Source: Acinetobacter sp. WCHA45 (GTDB lineage: Bacteria > Pseudomonadota > Gammaproteobacteria > Pseudomonadales > Moraxellaceae). Taken from it: 64,000 nt of DNA. The translations under genes were made by a program, and so were the position numbers. Under the pieces are notes generated by a model. That model did no database searches. It was not told where the DNA came from and was given only the letters and a program-made list of their open reading frames with translations. The DNA lies in assembly GCF_002165255.2 (NCBI RefSeq), contig NZ_CP028561.1, positions 2,728,001 to 2,792,000 on the forward strand, written 5' to 3'. Below are positions 44,212 to 54,040 of this stretch, piece after piece; position 1 is the first letter of the stretch, and each line of letters starts with the position of its first letter.

Positions 44212-46818
44212 TCACACAACCGAACCTTCTAAAAAGTCTTGTGCAAAACGCTGTAATACACCGCCCGCTTCATATACAGAAACTTCTTCTTCTGTATCTA
44301 AACGACAGGTCACAGGCACTTCAAAAATTTCTTCTTTACCATCAGCAGTTGAACGCTCAATCACTAAAGTCAAAGTCGAACGCGGTGAGATATTACCAAT
44401 CACGCTATACAGCTCAGTACCATCTAACTTCAACGTTTTACGGTTCACACCTGGTTTAAACTCAAGCGGTAACACACCCATACCCACTAAGTTAGTACGG
44501 TGAATACGCTCAAAACCTTCAGCCACGATCGCTTCAACACCTGCAAGACGAACACCTTTCGCTGCCCAGTCACGGCTTGAACCTTGACCATAATCCGCAC
44601 CTGCAACAATGATCAACGGTTGCTTACGGTTCATGTAAGTTTCAATCGCTTCCCACATACGCATCACTTCGCCTTCAGGCTCTACACGCGCTTTTGAACC
44701 TTGTTTAATCGTGCCGTCAGAACGAACCACCATTTCATTAAACAATTTCGGGTTGGCAAATGTTGCACGTTGTGCAGTCAAATGGTCACCACGGTGTGTC
44801 GCATATGAGTTGAAGTCTTCTTCAGGTACGCCCATTTTGTGTAGGTATTCACCCGCAGCCGAATCCATCATGATCGCATTTGAAGGCGATAAATGGTCAG
44901 TCGTGATGTTATCACCCAAAATTGCAAGCGGACGCATGTTGGTCAAAGTACGTGGTGCAGCCAACGCCCCTTCCCAATACGGCGGACGACGGATGTAAGT
45001 ACTCATTGGACGCCAGTCGTAAAGTGGGCTTTCCGCTTGCTCAACTTCACCGAGGTCAAACATAGGAATGTAGACTTTACGGAATTGTTCAGGCTTCACC
45101 GCTTCTTTTACCAGTGCATCGATTTCAGCATCAGATGGCCAGATGTCTTTCAGGTAAATTGGATTACCATCTTTGTCTGTACCCAATGAATCTTTTTCGA
45201 TGTCAAAACGAATTGTCCCTGCAATCGCATACGCTACCACAAGTGGAGGCGATGCCAAGAACGCTTGTTTTGCATAAGGATGGATACGACCATCGAAGTT
45301 ACGGTTACCCGAAAGTACCGCTGTCGCATACAAATCACGGTCAATGATTTCTTGTTGAATCACTGGATCAAGCGCACCTGACATACCATTACACGTAGTA
45401 CATGCATACGCCACGATACCAAAACCAAGTTTTTCTAGGTCTTTCAGTACGCCAGCTTCTTCAAGATAAAGTGCAGCAGCTTTAGAACCTGGTGCAAATG
45501 AAGATTTCACCCAAGGTTTACGCACTAAACCAAGTTCATTGGCTTTACGTGCCAATAGACCTGCTGCCACCGTGTTACGTGGATTTGAGGTATTGGTACA
45601 AGAAGTAATTGCCGCAATGATGATCGCGCCATCAGGCATTAAACCATCAGTACGGTTTTCAACAACACCTGCAATACCTTTTTCTTTCAAGTCAGCAGTA
45701 GATACACGTGCATGTGGGTTTGATGGACCTGCAATGTTACGAGTCACTGTTGAAAGATCAAAACGAAGTACGCGTGGGTACTGTGCTTTGGTCATATCCG
45801 ATGCCCAAAGACCGATTTCTTTTGCGTATTGCTCAACCAATGCCACTTGCGCATCTTCACGACCCGTCAGACGTAAATAATCAATCGTGTTTTGGTCGAT
45901 GTAGAACATCGCAGCCGTTGCACCGTATTCAGGTGTCATGTTCGAGATGGTTGCACGGTCACCAATCGACATGGTGTCTGCGCCTTCACCGAAGAACTCA
46001 AGATATGCACCAACGACACGTTCTTTACGTAAGAACTCAGTGAGTGCCAATACGATATCAGTCGCCGTGATGCCTGCTTGACGCTGACCGACTAGCTCAA
46101 CACCGATAATGTCTGGAAGACGCATCCAAGATGCACGACCCAACATCACGTTTTCAGCTTCTAAACCACCTACACCCACTGAGATCACACCAAGCGCATC
46201 CGTATGTGGTGTATGTGAGTCTGTACCTACACATGTGTCTGGGAACGCTAAACCATCACGATTTTGGATCACTGGAGACATTTTCTCCAAGTTGATCTGG
46301 TGCATGATGCCGTTACCCGCAGGGATTACGTCGACATTTTTAAATGCAGTCTTCGTCCACTCGATAAAGTGGAAACGGTCTTCGTTACGACGATCTTCTA
46401 CTGCACGGTTTTTTTCAAACGCGTCAGGATCAAAGCCGCCATATTCCACTGCCAAAGAGTGATCCACGATCAACTGCGTTGGAACTACTGGGTTCACTTT
46501 AGAAGGATCGCCACCTTTGTCAGCAATCGCATCACGTAAACCAGCAAGGTCGACGAGTGCGGTTTGACCTAAGATGTCATGACATACCACACGTGCAGGA
46601 TACCAAGGAAAATCCATGTCCTGACGGCGTTCAATCAATTGCTTTAAATAATCAGTTAAGTTTTCTGCATCAGCTTTACGTACAAGCTGCTCTGCCAACA
46701 CTTTAGATGTGTATGGCAAAGTTTCATATGCGCCTGGCTGAATATCTTCAACGGCTTGACGCACGTCATAGTATTCGAGCTGGGTACCTGCCAGCGGTTT
46801 ACGGTATTGATTTGTCAT
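44212..46818 (-). CDS. acnD: Fe/S-dependent 2-methylisocitrate dehydratase AcnD
   Basis: 868 residues, aconitase superfamily. Iron-sulfur ligands are in ITSCTNTSNP and in ACTTCNGMSG; substrate residues lie in AGADYGQGSSRDWAAKG. It dehydrates 2-methylcitrate in the methylcitrate cycle that clears propionyl-CoA. The start overlaps the prpC stop by one base (TAATG). Operon position after prpB-prpC identifies it as AcnD rather than AcnA. AcnD normally works with PrpF; no prpF follows here (terminator at 44151-44180). Confidence 0.93.
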   Translation of the reverse strand: MTNQYRKPLAGTQLEYYDVRQAVEDIQPGAYETLPYTSKVLAEQLVRKADAENLTDYLKQLIERRQDMDFPWYPARVVCHDILGQTALVDLAGLRDAIADKGGDPSKVNPVVPTQLIVDHSLAVEYGGFDPDAFEKNRAVEDRRNEDRFHFIEWTKTAFKNVDVIPAGNGIMHQINLEKMSPVIQNRDGLAFPDTCVGTDSHTPHTDALGVISVGVGGLEAENVMLGRASWMRLPDIIGVELVGQRQAGITATDIVLALTEFLRKERVVGAYLEFFGEGADTMSIGDRATISNMTPEYGATAAMFYIDQNTIDYLRLTGREDAQVALVEQYAKEIGLWASDMTKAQYPRVLRFDLSTVTRNIAGPSNPHARVSTADLKEKGIAGVVENRTDGLMPDGAIIIAAITSCTNTSNPRNTVAAGLLARKANELGLVRKPWVKSSFAPGSKAAALYLEEAGVLKDLEKLGFGIVAYACTTCNGMSGALDPVIQQEIIDRDLYATAVLSGNRNFDGRIHPYAKQAFLASPPLVVAYAIAGTIRFDIEKDSLGTDKDGNPIYLKDIWPSDAEIDALVKEAVKPEQFRKVYIPMFDLGEVEQAESPLYDWRPMSTYIRRPPYWEGALAAPRTLTNMRPLAILGDNITTDHLSPSNAIMMDSAAGEYLHKMGVPEEDFNSYATHRGDHLTAQRATFANPKLFNEMVVRSDGTIKQGSKARVEPEGEVMRMWEAIETYMNRKQPLIIVAGADYGQGSSRDWAAKGVRLAGVEAIVAEGFERIHRTNLVGMGVLPLEFKPGVNRKTLKLDGTELYSVIGNISPRSTLTLVIERSTADGKEEIFEVPVTCRLDTEEEVSVYEAGGVLQRFAQDFLEGSVV

Positions 46819-47975
46819 TAACCACGCTCCGCCAATGGTTTAAATTCTAAGTTTTCAGGGCCAGTATAGTTCGCGCTTGGACGAATAATCTTGCCGTCTT
46901 GACGTTGTTCAATCACATGTGCAGACCAACCCGCTGTACGTGCAATCACGAATAATGGAGTGAACATTGCTGTTGGAACACCCATCAAGTGATAGCTCAC
47001 CGCGCTGAACCAGTCGAGATTCGGGAACATGTTCTTCACTTCTTTCATCACTGCTTCTAAACGTTCAGCAATGAGGTACATTTTGGTGTTCTCTTGCGCT
47101 TCAGCAAGGTCACGCGCCACTTTCTTGATCACTTCGTTACGTGGATCAGAGATGGTATAAACAGGATGACCAAAGCCGATGATCACTTCTTTCTTCTCTA
47201 CGCGGCTACGGATGTCTGCTTCTGCTTCGTCAGCGTTGTCATAACGTTGTTGAATCACGAATGCAACTTCGTTGGCACCACCATGTTTTGGACCACGTAG
47301 CGCACCAATACCACCTGTAATTGCTGAGTACATGTCTGAACCTGTACCTGCAACAACACGTGACGTAAATGTAGAAGCGTTGAATTCATGCTCAGCATAC
47401 AGAATCAAAGACGTATGCATTGCTTGAATCCATTCTTCAGATGGCGCTTCGCCATGAAGTAAATGGAGGAAATGTGCAGCGATTGAGTCATCATTCGTTT
47501 CAACTTCGATACGACGACCGTTGTTGCTGAAGTGGTACCAATACAACAACATTGAACCCAAGCTTGCCATCAATTTGTCAGCGATGTCTTTTGCACCTGC
47601 TTCATTGTGGTCTTCATGTTCAGGCGTTAAACAACCTAAAACTGATACACCTGTACGCATCACATCCATTGGGTGTGCAGATGGTGGAAGTTGTTCAAGT
47701 GCGGTTTTCAATGCTGCTGGCAAACCACGAAGCGCTTTAAGTTTAGCTTTATAGGCTTTGAGTTCAGCTTTATTTGGGAGTTTGCCATGTACCAATAAGT
47801 GAGCGACTTCTTCAAACTCACTGCCGACTGCAAGGTCAAGAATGTCATAACCACGGTAGTGTAAGTCATTACCGCTACGACCTACGGTACATAGTGCAGT
47901 GTTCCCTGCAACTTGACCACTTAACGCAACTGATTTTTTTGGCTTGAAGCCTGTTGGAGTTTCATTACTGCTCAT
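46818..47975 (-). CDS. prpC: 2-methylcitrate synthase
   Basis: 385 residues from ATG 47975 ([20 protein letters not shown]), preceded by AAAAGGACAATCTT; upstream in-frame starts lie in the repeat region and are unlikely. Citrate-synthase fold: [29 protein letters not shown] and the catalytic Asp region [17 protein letters not shown]. It joins propionyl-CoA and oxaloacetate. Second gene of the operon, 136 bp after prpB, a gap that holds an interspersed repeat. Confidence 0.93.
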   Translation of the reverse strand: MSSNETPTGFKPKKSVALSGQVAGNTALCTVGRSGNDLHYRGYDILDLAVGSEFEEVAHLLVHGKLPNKAELKAYKAKLKALRGLPAALKTALEQLPPSAHPMDVMRTGVSVLGCLTPEHEDHNEAGAKDIADKLMASLGSMLLYWYHFSNNGRRIEVETNDDSIAAHFLHLLHGEAPSEEWIQAMHTSLILYAEHEFNASTFTSRVVAGTGSDMYSAITGGIGALRGPKHGGANEVAFVIQQRYDNADEAEADIRSRVEKKEVIIGFGHPVYTISDPRNEVIKKVARDLAEAQENTKMYLIAERLEAVMKEVKNMFPNLDWFSAVSYHLMGVPTAMFTPLFVIARTAGWSAHVIEQRQDGKIIRPSANYTGPENLEFKPLAERG

Positions 47976-48027
47976 AAGATTGTCCTTTTCTGTTCTTTCT
48001 ATGTGAATTATGAGTTCTAAAATCCCA

Positions 48028-48107
48028 CTTGCGGAGCCACAACCGCTCCTCACCTCCCTTTCCAAAGGGAGGGAAGTCCCCCTTTGAAAAAGGGGGATTT
48101 AGGGGGA
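48028..48107 (+). repeat. Interspersed palindromic repeat, copy A
   Basis: CTTGCGGAGCCACAACCGCT followed by CCTCACCTCCCTTTCCAAAGGG: the first 45 bases recur with few changes at 51351-51394. A second palindrome, TCCCCCTTTGAAAAAGGGGGA (48077-48097), follows only here. Lies between prpB and prpC and may form mRNA hairpins that set expression of the downstream genes. Confidence 0.7.
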
Positions 48108-48111
48108 TTCC

Positions 48112-48993
48112 TTATTTTGCTTTTTCAAATGACGCATCAAGATATTGTTCAAACGCATGGTAGTTAATGCGTTCATACAATTCTTGACGAGTTTGCATGG
48201 TGTCAACAACGTTCTTCTGTGTGCCTTCTTTACGCAGAGTCTCATACACATTTTCCGCTGCTTTGTTCATCGCGCGGAATGCTGAAAGTGGGTACAACGC
48301 AATGCTCACATCCGCAGAAGCCAATTCTTCAGTCGTAAACAATGGTGTAGAACCAAATTCAGTAATGTTCGCTAATACTGGAACTTTGGTCAGATCAGCA
48401 AACTGCTTGTACATTGCCAATTCAGTGATTGCTTCAGGGAATAACATATCCGCACCTGCTTCAATGTAAGCACCTGCACGATCAATTGCTGCTTGTAAGC
48501 CTTCTACCGCTAAAGCATCGGTACGTGCCATGATCACAAAGTTTTCATCGGTACGAGCATCAACCGCAGCTTTAATACGATCAACCATTTCTTGTTGGGT
48601 CACGATCGCTTTGTTTGGACGGTGGCCACAACGCTTTGCGCCCACTTGGTCTTCGATGTGCATTGCTGCTGCGCCGAACTTAATCATTGATTTAGTGGTA
48701 CGTGCAATGTTGAATGCTGAAGCACCAAAACCTGTATCCACATCAACTAATAATGGTAGATCACAGACATCCGTAATACGGCGTACATCGGTCAAGACAT
48801 CATCAAGGTTGCTAATTCCCAAGTCAGGTAAACCTAACGAACCTGCGGCAACACCACCACCTGACAAATAAATTGCTTTATAGCCTGCACGTTTTGCTAA
48901 CAATGCATGATTGGCGTTAATCGCACCAACCACTTGTAATGGTTTTTCATTTGCGACCGCGTCGCGGAATAGCTGACCAGCAGATTTAGCCAT
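48112..48993 (-). CDS. prpB: 2-methylisocitrate lyase
   Basis: 293 residues from ATG 48993, which has GGAG ten bases upstream. Isocitrate-lyase superfamily: the KRCGHRPNK loop carries the catalytic Cys, DVDTGFG the metal-binding Asp residues, and [19 protein letters not shown] lies near the N-terminus. It splits 2-methylisocitrate to pyruvate and succinate, the last step of the cycle. The start overlaps the end of the regulator gene by 8 bp. Confidence 0.94.
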   Translation of the reverse strand: MAKSAGQLFRDAVANEKPLQVVGAINANHALLAKRAGYKAIYLSGGGVAAGSLGLPDLGISNLDDVLTDVRRITDVCDLPLLVDVDTGFGASAFNIARTTKSMIKFGAAAMHIEDQVGAKRCGHRPNKAIVTQQEMVDRIKAAVDARTDENFVIMARTDALAVEGLQAAIDRAGAYIEAGADMLFPEAITELAMYKQFADLTKVPVLANITEFGSTPLFTTEELASADVSIALYPLSAFRAMNKAAENVYETLRKEGTQKNVVDTMQTRQELYERINYHAFEQYLDASFEKAK

Positions 48994-49696
48994 GTTGATG
49001 TTCTCCTTGGGTTTGCAGCAATGTTTGCTCAACAATTTTGTAGGATGCATTGATGTGACGGTGCATTAGCATTTCAGCAAGTTCACCATCACCCTCTGCA
49101 ATCGCATCTAAAATGCGGATATGTTCATCCCAAGCTTTGCTCGGTCGATTTGGGGTGTTTGAAAATTGAATTCGGTACATACGGATGAGGTGATACAGCT
49201 CATCACATAACATTTTTTCTAAGGTTTTATTGCCACTGCTTTTGATAATGCAGTAATGGAAATCGTCTTGACCTTCTTGTAGGTAATAACCCTTACCTGC
49301 CTTAAAATTTTCATCTTCAGCATGCATTCGCAACACATCACGCAATGCTAAGATTTGTTTTTTATCAATATGCTGTGCAGCCAACTTACAAGCTAAGCCT
49401 TCAAGTGAAGCACGAATTTGGTAAAGTTCTTTAAATTGTTGTAGAGAAAGAGAAACAACTCGCGCGCCAACATGGGCGGTACGCTCAACCAATCGCTGGC
49501 CTTCTAGACGATGAATCGCCTCACGCAATGGACCACGACTGATCCCGTAAATACGTGCCAACTCGGGTTCTGAAATCTTGCTGCCCGCAGGAATTTGTCC
49601 TAATACGATTGCTGATTGAATTTGCTTAAATACATGTTCCGTCAGGGTAATACTCTGACTTGTGCTGATGGCTTGAGGAACAAGGGTATCTTGCAT
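48986..49696 (-). CDS. GntR/FadR-family regulator of the prp operon
   Basis: 236 residues from ATG 49696. N-terminal winged helix: [20 protein letters not shown], then [21 protein letters not shown]-terminal FCD ligand domain with metal-binding residues in [13 protein letters not shown] and HEDEN-like positions. It begins the operon prpB-prpC-acnD. The palindrome ATTGTCGACAAT lies against its start codon and again 52 bp upstream, so autorepression is likely, with a methylcitrate-cycle intermediate as the probable signal (inference). Confidence 0.9.
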   Translation of the reverse strand: MQDTLVPQAISTSQSITLTEHVFKQIQSAIVLGQIPAGSKISEPELARIYGISRGPLREAIHRLEGQRLVERTAHVGARVVSLSLQQFKELYQIRASLEGLACKLAAQHIDKKQILALRDVLRMHAEDENFKAGKGYYLQEGQDDFHYCIIKSSGNKTLEKMLCDELYHLIRMYRIQFSNTPNRPSKAWDEHIRILDAIAEGDGELAEMLMHRHINASYKIVEQTLLQTQGEHQHG

Positions 49697-49708
49697 ATTG
49701 TCGACAAT
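49697..49708. promoter_or_regulatory. GntR operator 1
   Basis: ATTGTCGACAAT, a perfect 12-bp palindrome directly upstream of the regulator start codon and downstream of its predicted promoter. Confidence 0.65.
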
Positions 49709-49726
49709 CTCTACAGTTTTTATGAT

Positions 49727-49755
49727 TTTATAACGAGATAGAAGAAAAAATGCAA
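49727..49755 (-). promoter_or_regulatory. Promoter of the GntR-prpBC-acnD operon
   Basis: Minus strand TTGCAT (49755-49750), 17 bp, TATAAA (49732-49727). Operators 1 and 2 lie on either side of it. Confidence 0.65.
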
Positions 49756-49759
49756 TAGG

Positions 49760-49771
49760 ATTGTCGACAAT
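49760..49771. promoter_or_regulatory. GntR operator 2
   Basis: Second perfect copy of ATTGTCGACAAT, just upstream of the -35 element; spacing to operator 1 is 63 bp, six helical turns. Confidence 0.65.
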
Positions 49772-49961
49772 AAAATAGAATGATCCAGTCAATACTATTC
49801 GATTGCCTCACAATAGAATGTTCTAAAAAGGTACTAAAAATATATAATAATTATATATAAAACATACTCTTACTAAAATCTAAGTACTTTATTCCGATTG
49901 ATTCAAGGCATTTTTCCCAGTATTTATGTTACGTATGCTACGACCATGGTATGACAGCTTG

Positions 49962-49973
49962 ATTGTAGACAAT
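49962..49973. promoter_or_regulatory. GntR operator 3, in front of the aminotransferase gene
   Basis: ATTGTAGACAAT, one base from operators 1 and 2, four bases before a plus-strand -10 box TATAAT (49977-49982). Binding here would block the divergent aminotransferase promoter. The rest of the gap 49793-50138 is AT-rich leader with no gene. Confidence 0.55.
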
Positions 49974-50138
49974 CCTTATAATCGATCGATTTTATACGAA
50001 TTTTTGTAAGTAAATACTGCACCAGAAATGTAAATAACAGCGTGCTTCATAGGCGCTTTATTGGTACATTATTGGGCATCTGGAGCAGTGCTCCACAAGA
50101 CACATCCATGCACCTTGTTGAATAAAAGGACATTGTTA

Positions 50139-51344
50139 ATGTTTCAACATATCCCACCTTATGCAGGCGACCCAATTCTCTCTTTAATGGAACAGTTTAA
50201 TGCTGATCCACGCGCTGAAAAGGTTAATCTAAGTATTGGTTTGTACTATAACGAAGACAGTATCGTTCCTCAGCTTGATACCATTATCGAAGCGCAAAAA
50301 CGTATTGCACCTAAAAATGATAAAACCAAACTTTATCTTCCAATGGAAGGTTTTAAACCTTACCGTGACGCAATTCAAGCTCTATTGTTTGGCGCAAACA
50401 GCCCTGCTATTCAACAAGGTCGTGTTGCAACCATTCAAACATTGGGTGGTTCAGGTGCATTAAAAGTCGGTGCAGATTTCTTAAAAACTTATTTCCCAGA
50501 TTCAGAAGTTTGGGTGAGCCAACCAACGTGGGATAACCATGTCGCAATTTTCAACGGTGCTGGCATCAAGAGCAACTACTATCCATATTTCGATGCCGAA
50601 ACACGTGGCGTTGATTTTGATGGTATGTTGTCGACATTAAAAACTTTGCCAGAGCAAAGCATTGTATTGTTACACCCTTGCTGCCACAACCCGACAGGTG
50701 CGGATCTAAATCCAGCACAGTGGGATCAAGTAATTGCGGTATTAAAAGAGCGTAACTTGATTCCATTCCTTGATATCGCTTATCAAGGCTTTGGCGATAG
50801 CATGGAACAAGATGCTTATGCGATTCGTGCTTTAGACCAAGCTGGTTTAAACTTCATCGTCAGCAACTCGTTCTCTAAAATCTTCTCACTTTATGGTGAG
50901 CGTGTTGGTGGTTTAACTTTCGTGTGTGATGATGCTGAAGCAGCAAAATGCACATTCGGTCAGTTAAAAGCAACGGTACGTCGTATCTACTCAAGCCCAC
51001 CAACAACGGGTGCATGGTTGGTTGATCAAGTGCTCAATGACGCTGATCTGAATCAACAATGGCAAGGCGAAGTCAAAGAGATGCGCGAACGTATTATCAA
51101 AATGCGTAGTATCTTAAAAGATGAGTTGACGAAAGCACTTCCTGAGCGTGACTTTAGCTACCTTGTAAACCAGAAAGGTATGTTCAGCTACACAGGTTTA
51201 ACGGGTAAGCAAGTCGATATTCTTCGTGAGGAATATGCAATTTATCTGGTACGTAGTGGTCGTATCTGCGTTGCAGGTTTAAATATGAATAATATTTATA
51301 AAGTTGCAAAAGCAATGGCTGAAGTTCTAGCAAAATCAGCTTAA
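50139..51344 (+). CDS. tyrB: Aromatic amino-acid aminotransferase
   Basis: 401 residues from ATG 50139 ([20 protein letters not shown]) with AAAAGGA eight bases upstream; a longer frame from 50061 has no such site. Class I PLP aminotransferase: [12 protein letters not shown], and the Schiff-base Lys in [16 protein letters not shown]. The length and N-terminus fit the aspartate/aromatic (AspC/TyrB) group; aromatic preference is inferred from Acinetobacter gene order. It is divergent from the GntR operon and carries the third operator in its promoter; parS and a hairpin follow the stop. Confidence 0.88.
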   Translation: MFQHIPPYAGDPILSLMEQFNADPRAEKVNLSIGLYYNEDSIVPQLDTIIEAQKRIAPKNDKTKLYLPMEGFKPYRDAIQALLFGANSPAIQQGRVATIQTLGGSGALKVGADFLKTYFPDSEVWVSQPTWDNHVAIFNGAGIKSNYYPYFDAETRGVDFDGMLSTLKTLPEQSIVLLHPCCHNPTGADLNPAQWDQVIAVLKERNLIPFLDIAYQGFGDSMEQDAYAIRALDQAGLNFIVSNSFSKIFSLYGERVGGLTFVCDDAEAAKCTFGQLKATVRRIYSSPPTTGAWLVDQVLNDADLNQQWQGEVKEMRERIIKMRSILKDELTKALPERDFSYLVNQKGMFSYTGLTGKQVDILREEYAIYLVRSGRICVAGLNMNNIYKVAKAMAEVLAKSA

Positions 51345-51350
51345 CATCCC

Positions 51351-51394
51351 CTTGCAGAGCTATAATCGCTCGTCATCTCCCTTTTAAAAGGGAG
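51351..51394 (+). repeat. Interspersed palindromic repeat, copy B
   Basis: CTTGCAGAGCTATAATCGCT followed by CGTCATCTCCCTTTTAAAAGGG: the same element as 48028-48072, same orientation, with about nine changes including compensating ones in the terminal stem (CTCCCTTT / AAAGGGAG). Confidence 0.7.
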
Positions 51395-51406
51395 ACTTTA
51401 TGGATC

Positions 51407-51440
51407 AAAAATGGTTGTTTCACGTGAAACAACCATTTTT
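51407..51440. other. parS centromere site within a 34-bp palindrome (also terminator-like)
   Basis: TGTTTCACGTGAAACA at 51416-51431 equals the bacterial parS consensus bound by ParB. It is embedded in a longer perfect palindrome (51407-51440) followed by TTTTTATTTTT, so the RNA form can also terminate tyrB transcripts. parS sites cluster near the replication origin, which fits the position of the Acinetobacter K locus. Confidence 0.82.
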
Positions 51441-51599
51441 ATTTTTACAAAACCAGCTTCATTAAAACTAAAATTTATCCGACAACTAGAGCCAAGAATA
51501 AATGTACTAAATGATTAAATCTGTATCATTCAATGTTCAATCCAGCTTAGTCTTTGTATACTGCAACACATGAATAAACAACAAACAGTACCTTTAAAT

Positions 51600-52970
51600 A
51601 TGACTCAACTGACCTGCTTTAAAGCCTACGATATTCGCGGAAAACTAGGCACCGAACTCAATGAAGAAATCGCCTATAAAATTGGTCGTGCATACGGACA
51701 AATCTATCAACCTAAAAAAGTGGTGATTGGTTGTGACATCCGTCTAAGTAGTGAAGGCTTAAAGCAAGCAACCATTCGAGGTCTCAATGATGCGGGTGTC
51801 AATGTTCTAGATTTAGGCATGACGGGCACCGAAGAAGTTTATTTCGGCGCTTTCCATCTTGATGTACAAGGTGGCATTGAAGTTACGGCGAGCCATAATC
51901 CAATGGATTATAACGGCATGAAATTAGTTCGTGAAAATGCACGTCCAATCAGTGCTGATACAGGCTTAAAAGACATCCAAGAACTCGCTGAAGCAGGTAC
52001 TTTTACAGAAGTTGAGCAAAAAGGTACAACTGAAAACTATAATATTTTGCCAGAGTTTGTTGATCACCTATTAACCTACATCGACCCACAAAAAATTAAG
52101 CCACTTAAACTTGTGGTAAATGCAGGCAATGGGGCTGCGGGTCATGTGATTGATGCCATTGAACAAAAATTCCAACAACTCAATATTCCCGTTGAATTTA
52201 TCAAAATCCATCATGAAGCCGATGGAACTTTTCCTAATGGGATTCCAAATCCAATCTTGATTGAAAATCGTGACAGTACCCGTGACGCAGTGCTGCAACA
52301 TCAGGCGGATATGGGGATTGCCTGGGATGGTGACTTTGACCGCTGCTTCCTATTCGATGAAAAAGGACAATTCATCGAGGGCTATTACATTGTTGGTTTA
52401 TTGGCACAAGCTTTCCTGATCAAACAATCAGGCGAAAAAATTGTGCATGACCCACGTTTGGTTTGGAATACTTTTGATATCGTAGAGCAATACCAAGGTA
52501 TCGCAGTTCAATCAAAGTCTGGACATGCTTTCATCAAAGATGTCATGCGTGAACACAATGCTGTTTACGGTGGAGAAATGAGTGCACATCATTATTTCCG
52601 TGACTTTGCTTATTGTGATAGCGGTATGATTCCTTGGTTACTCACGATTGCCCTACTCTCAGAAACAGAACAATCACTCTCGACACTCGTTGAAAATATG
52701 ATTGCCAAATTCCCATGTAGCGGTGAAATCAATTTTAAAGTGGCGGATACACAAGCAACGGTTCAAAAGATCTTTGATCATTATGCAGACCAAAATCCAT
52801 TAGTAGACCGTACCGATGGTGTTAGCCTTGATTTTGGTGCATGGCGTTTGAATGTCCGCGCATCGAATACAGAACCATTACTACGCTTAAATATTGAAAG
52901 TCGTGCTGATAAAAATCCGCAACCTATGCAAAATTATGTGGATGAGTTGACAGATTTGATTCAAGGATAA
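51600..52970 (+). CDS. pgm: Phosphomannomutase/phosphoglucomutase
   Basis: 456 residues from ATG 51600 ([20 protein letters not shown]); an ATG at 51570 would add ten residues. Alpha-D-phosphohexomutase: catalytic phosphoserine in [13 protein letters not shown], metal loop DGDFDRC, sugar loop [10 protein letters not shown] and phosphate loop [12 protein letters not shown]. It interconverts hexose 1- and 6-phosphates and supplies sugar nucleotide synthesis. It closes the K locus, convergent with galE, as is usual in Acinetobacter. Confidence 0.93.
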   Translation: MTQLTCFKAYDIRGKLGTELNEEIAYKIGRAYGQIYQPKKVVIGCDIRLSSEGLKQATIRGLNDAGVNVLDLGMTGTEEVYFGAFHLDVQGGIEVTASHNPMDYNGMKLVRENARPISADTGLKDIQELAEAGTFTEVEQKGTTENYNILPEFVDHLLTYIDPQKIKPLKLVVNAGNGAAGHVIDAIEQKFQQLNIPVEFIKIHHEADGTFPNGIPNPILIENRDSTRDAVLQHQADMGIAWDGDFDRCFLFDEKGQFIEGYYIVGLLAQAFLIKQSGEKIVHDPRLVWNTFDIVEQYQGIAVQSKSGHAFIKDVMREHNAVYGGEMSAHHYFRDFAYCDSGMIPWLLTIALLSETEQSLSTLVENMIAKFPCSGEINFKVADTQATVQKIFDHYADQNPLVDRTDGVSLDFGAWRLNVRASNTEPLLRLNIESRADKNPQPMQNYVDELTDLIQG

Positions 52971-52983
52971 GCGAAAAGTTAAA

Positions 52984-53009
52984 AAACAGGGAGCTGTTAC
53001 TCCCTGTTT
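52984..53009. terminator. Bidirectional terminator between pgm and galE
   Basis: AAACAGGGAG / CTCCCTGTTT perfect 10-bp stem with a 6-nt loop, A-rich on one side and TTTATAT on the other, between two convergent genes. Confidence 0.8.
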
Positions 53010-53023
53010 ATATGAAACAATAA

Positions 53024-54040
53024 TTATTGATATCCACTTGGATTTTGTTTTTGCCAATTCCAGCTATCCGCCAGCATATCTTGCAATGTATATTGCGGCT
53101 TCCAACCTAACTCTGCTATAGCACGGGTATTATCTGCAAATGAAATGGCCACATCACCTGCACGGCGTGGTGCAAATTCAAACGCAACAGGCACACCATT
53201 AATTTGCTCAAAGGTGTTTTTGACTTGTAATACAGATGAGCCATTGCCCGTGCCAATGTTCCAAGCACGGCAGCCTTGTGTAGATAAGCGATGATTTAAG
53301 GCACATAAATGGGCTTTGGCTAAATCGACTACATGGATATAATCACGAACCCCTGTACCATCGATGGTGTCATAGTCATTGCCATAGATAGATAACTTGT
53401 CACGGCGACCTACAGCCACCTGAGTCACATAAGGCATTAAATTATTTGGAATTCCTTGTGGATCTTCACCAATCTGACCGCTTTTATGCGCGCCAACAGG
53501 GTTAAAATAACGAAGTAAAGCAATCGACCAACGCGAGTCTGCCTGTGCCAGTTTTTGCAGTATTTGCTCAACAATCAGTTTGGTATAACCATAATTGTTA
53601 TTTGGCATTCCTGTTGGCATATCTTCATTCAACGGAGAAGTATTGGCCTCATCATATACCGTTGCAGATGAACTAAAAACGAGTTTAAATACACTAGCTT
53701 TCTCCATTGACTTCATTAATTGAATACTGCCAGCAATATTATGATCAAAATAGACCAGTGGAATCTGCTGGCTTTCACCAACCGCTTTCAGACCAGCAAA
53801 ATGAATGACTGCATCAATCTGATGGTCTTGGAAAACTGAATCTAACTCAGCCTGATTGCGAATATCACCCTGCACAAACACCAAATTTTTATTTGCTAAT
53901 GCTTGTACTCGACGCAAAGACTCTTCAGAGCTATTTGAGAGGTTATCGAAGACAATCACCTCGTGACCTGCGGTAAGCAACTCTAAACAGGTATGGGAGC
54001 CAATATAGCCCGCACCACCCGTCACTAAAACTTTAGCCAT
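53024..54040 (-). CDS. galE: UDP-glucose 4-epimerase
   Basis: 338 residues, the standard GalE length. NAD motif [17 protein letters not shown]; catalytic Ser in SSSATVY and Tyr-x-x-x-Lys in [11 protein letters not shown]. It makes UDP-galactose from UDP-glucose (or GalNAc from GlcNAc; called gne1 in some Acinetobacter K loci). It overlaps the gpi stop by 8 bp and is the last gene of the long polysaccharide operon. Confidence 0.93.
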   Translation of the reverse strand: MAKVLVTGGAGYIGSHTCLELLTAGHEVIVFDNLSNSSEESLRRVQALANKNLVFVQGDIRNQAELDSVFQDHQIDAVIHFAGLKAVGESQQIPLVYFDHNIAGSIQLMKSMEKASVFKLVFSSSATVYDEANTSPLNEDMPTGMPNNNYGYTKLIVEQILQKLAQADSRWSIALLRYFNPVGAHKSGQIGEDPQGIPNNLMPYVTQVAVGRRDKLSIYGNDYDTIDGTGVRDYIHVVDLAKAHLCALNHRLSTQGCRAWNIGTGNGSSVLQVKNTFEQINGVPVAFEFAPRRAGDVAISFADNTRAIAELGWKPQYTLQDMLADSWNWQKQNPSGYQ

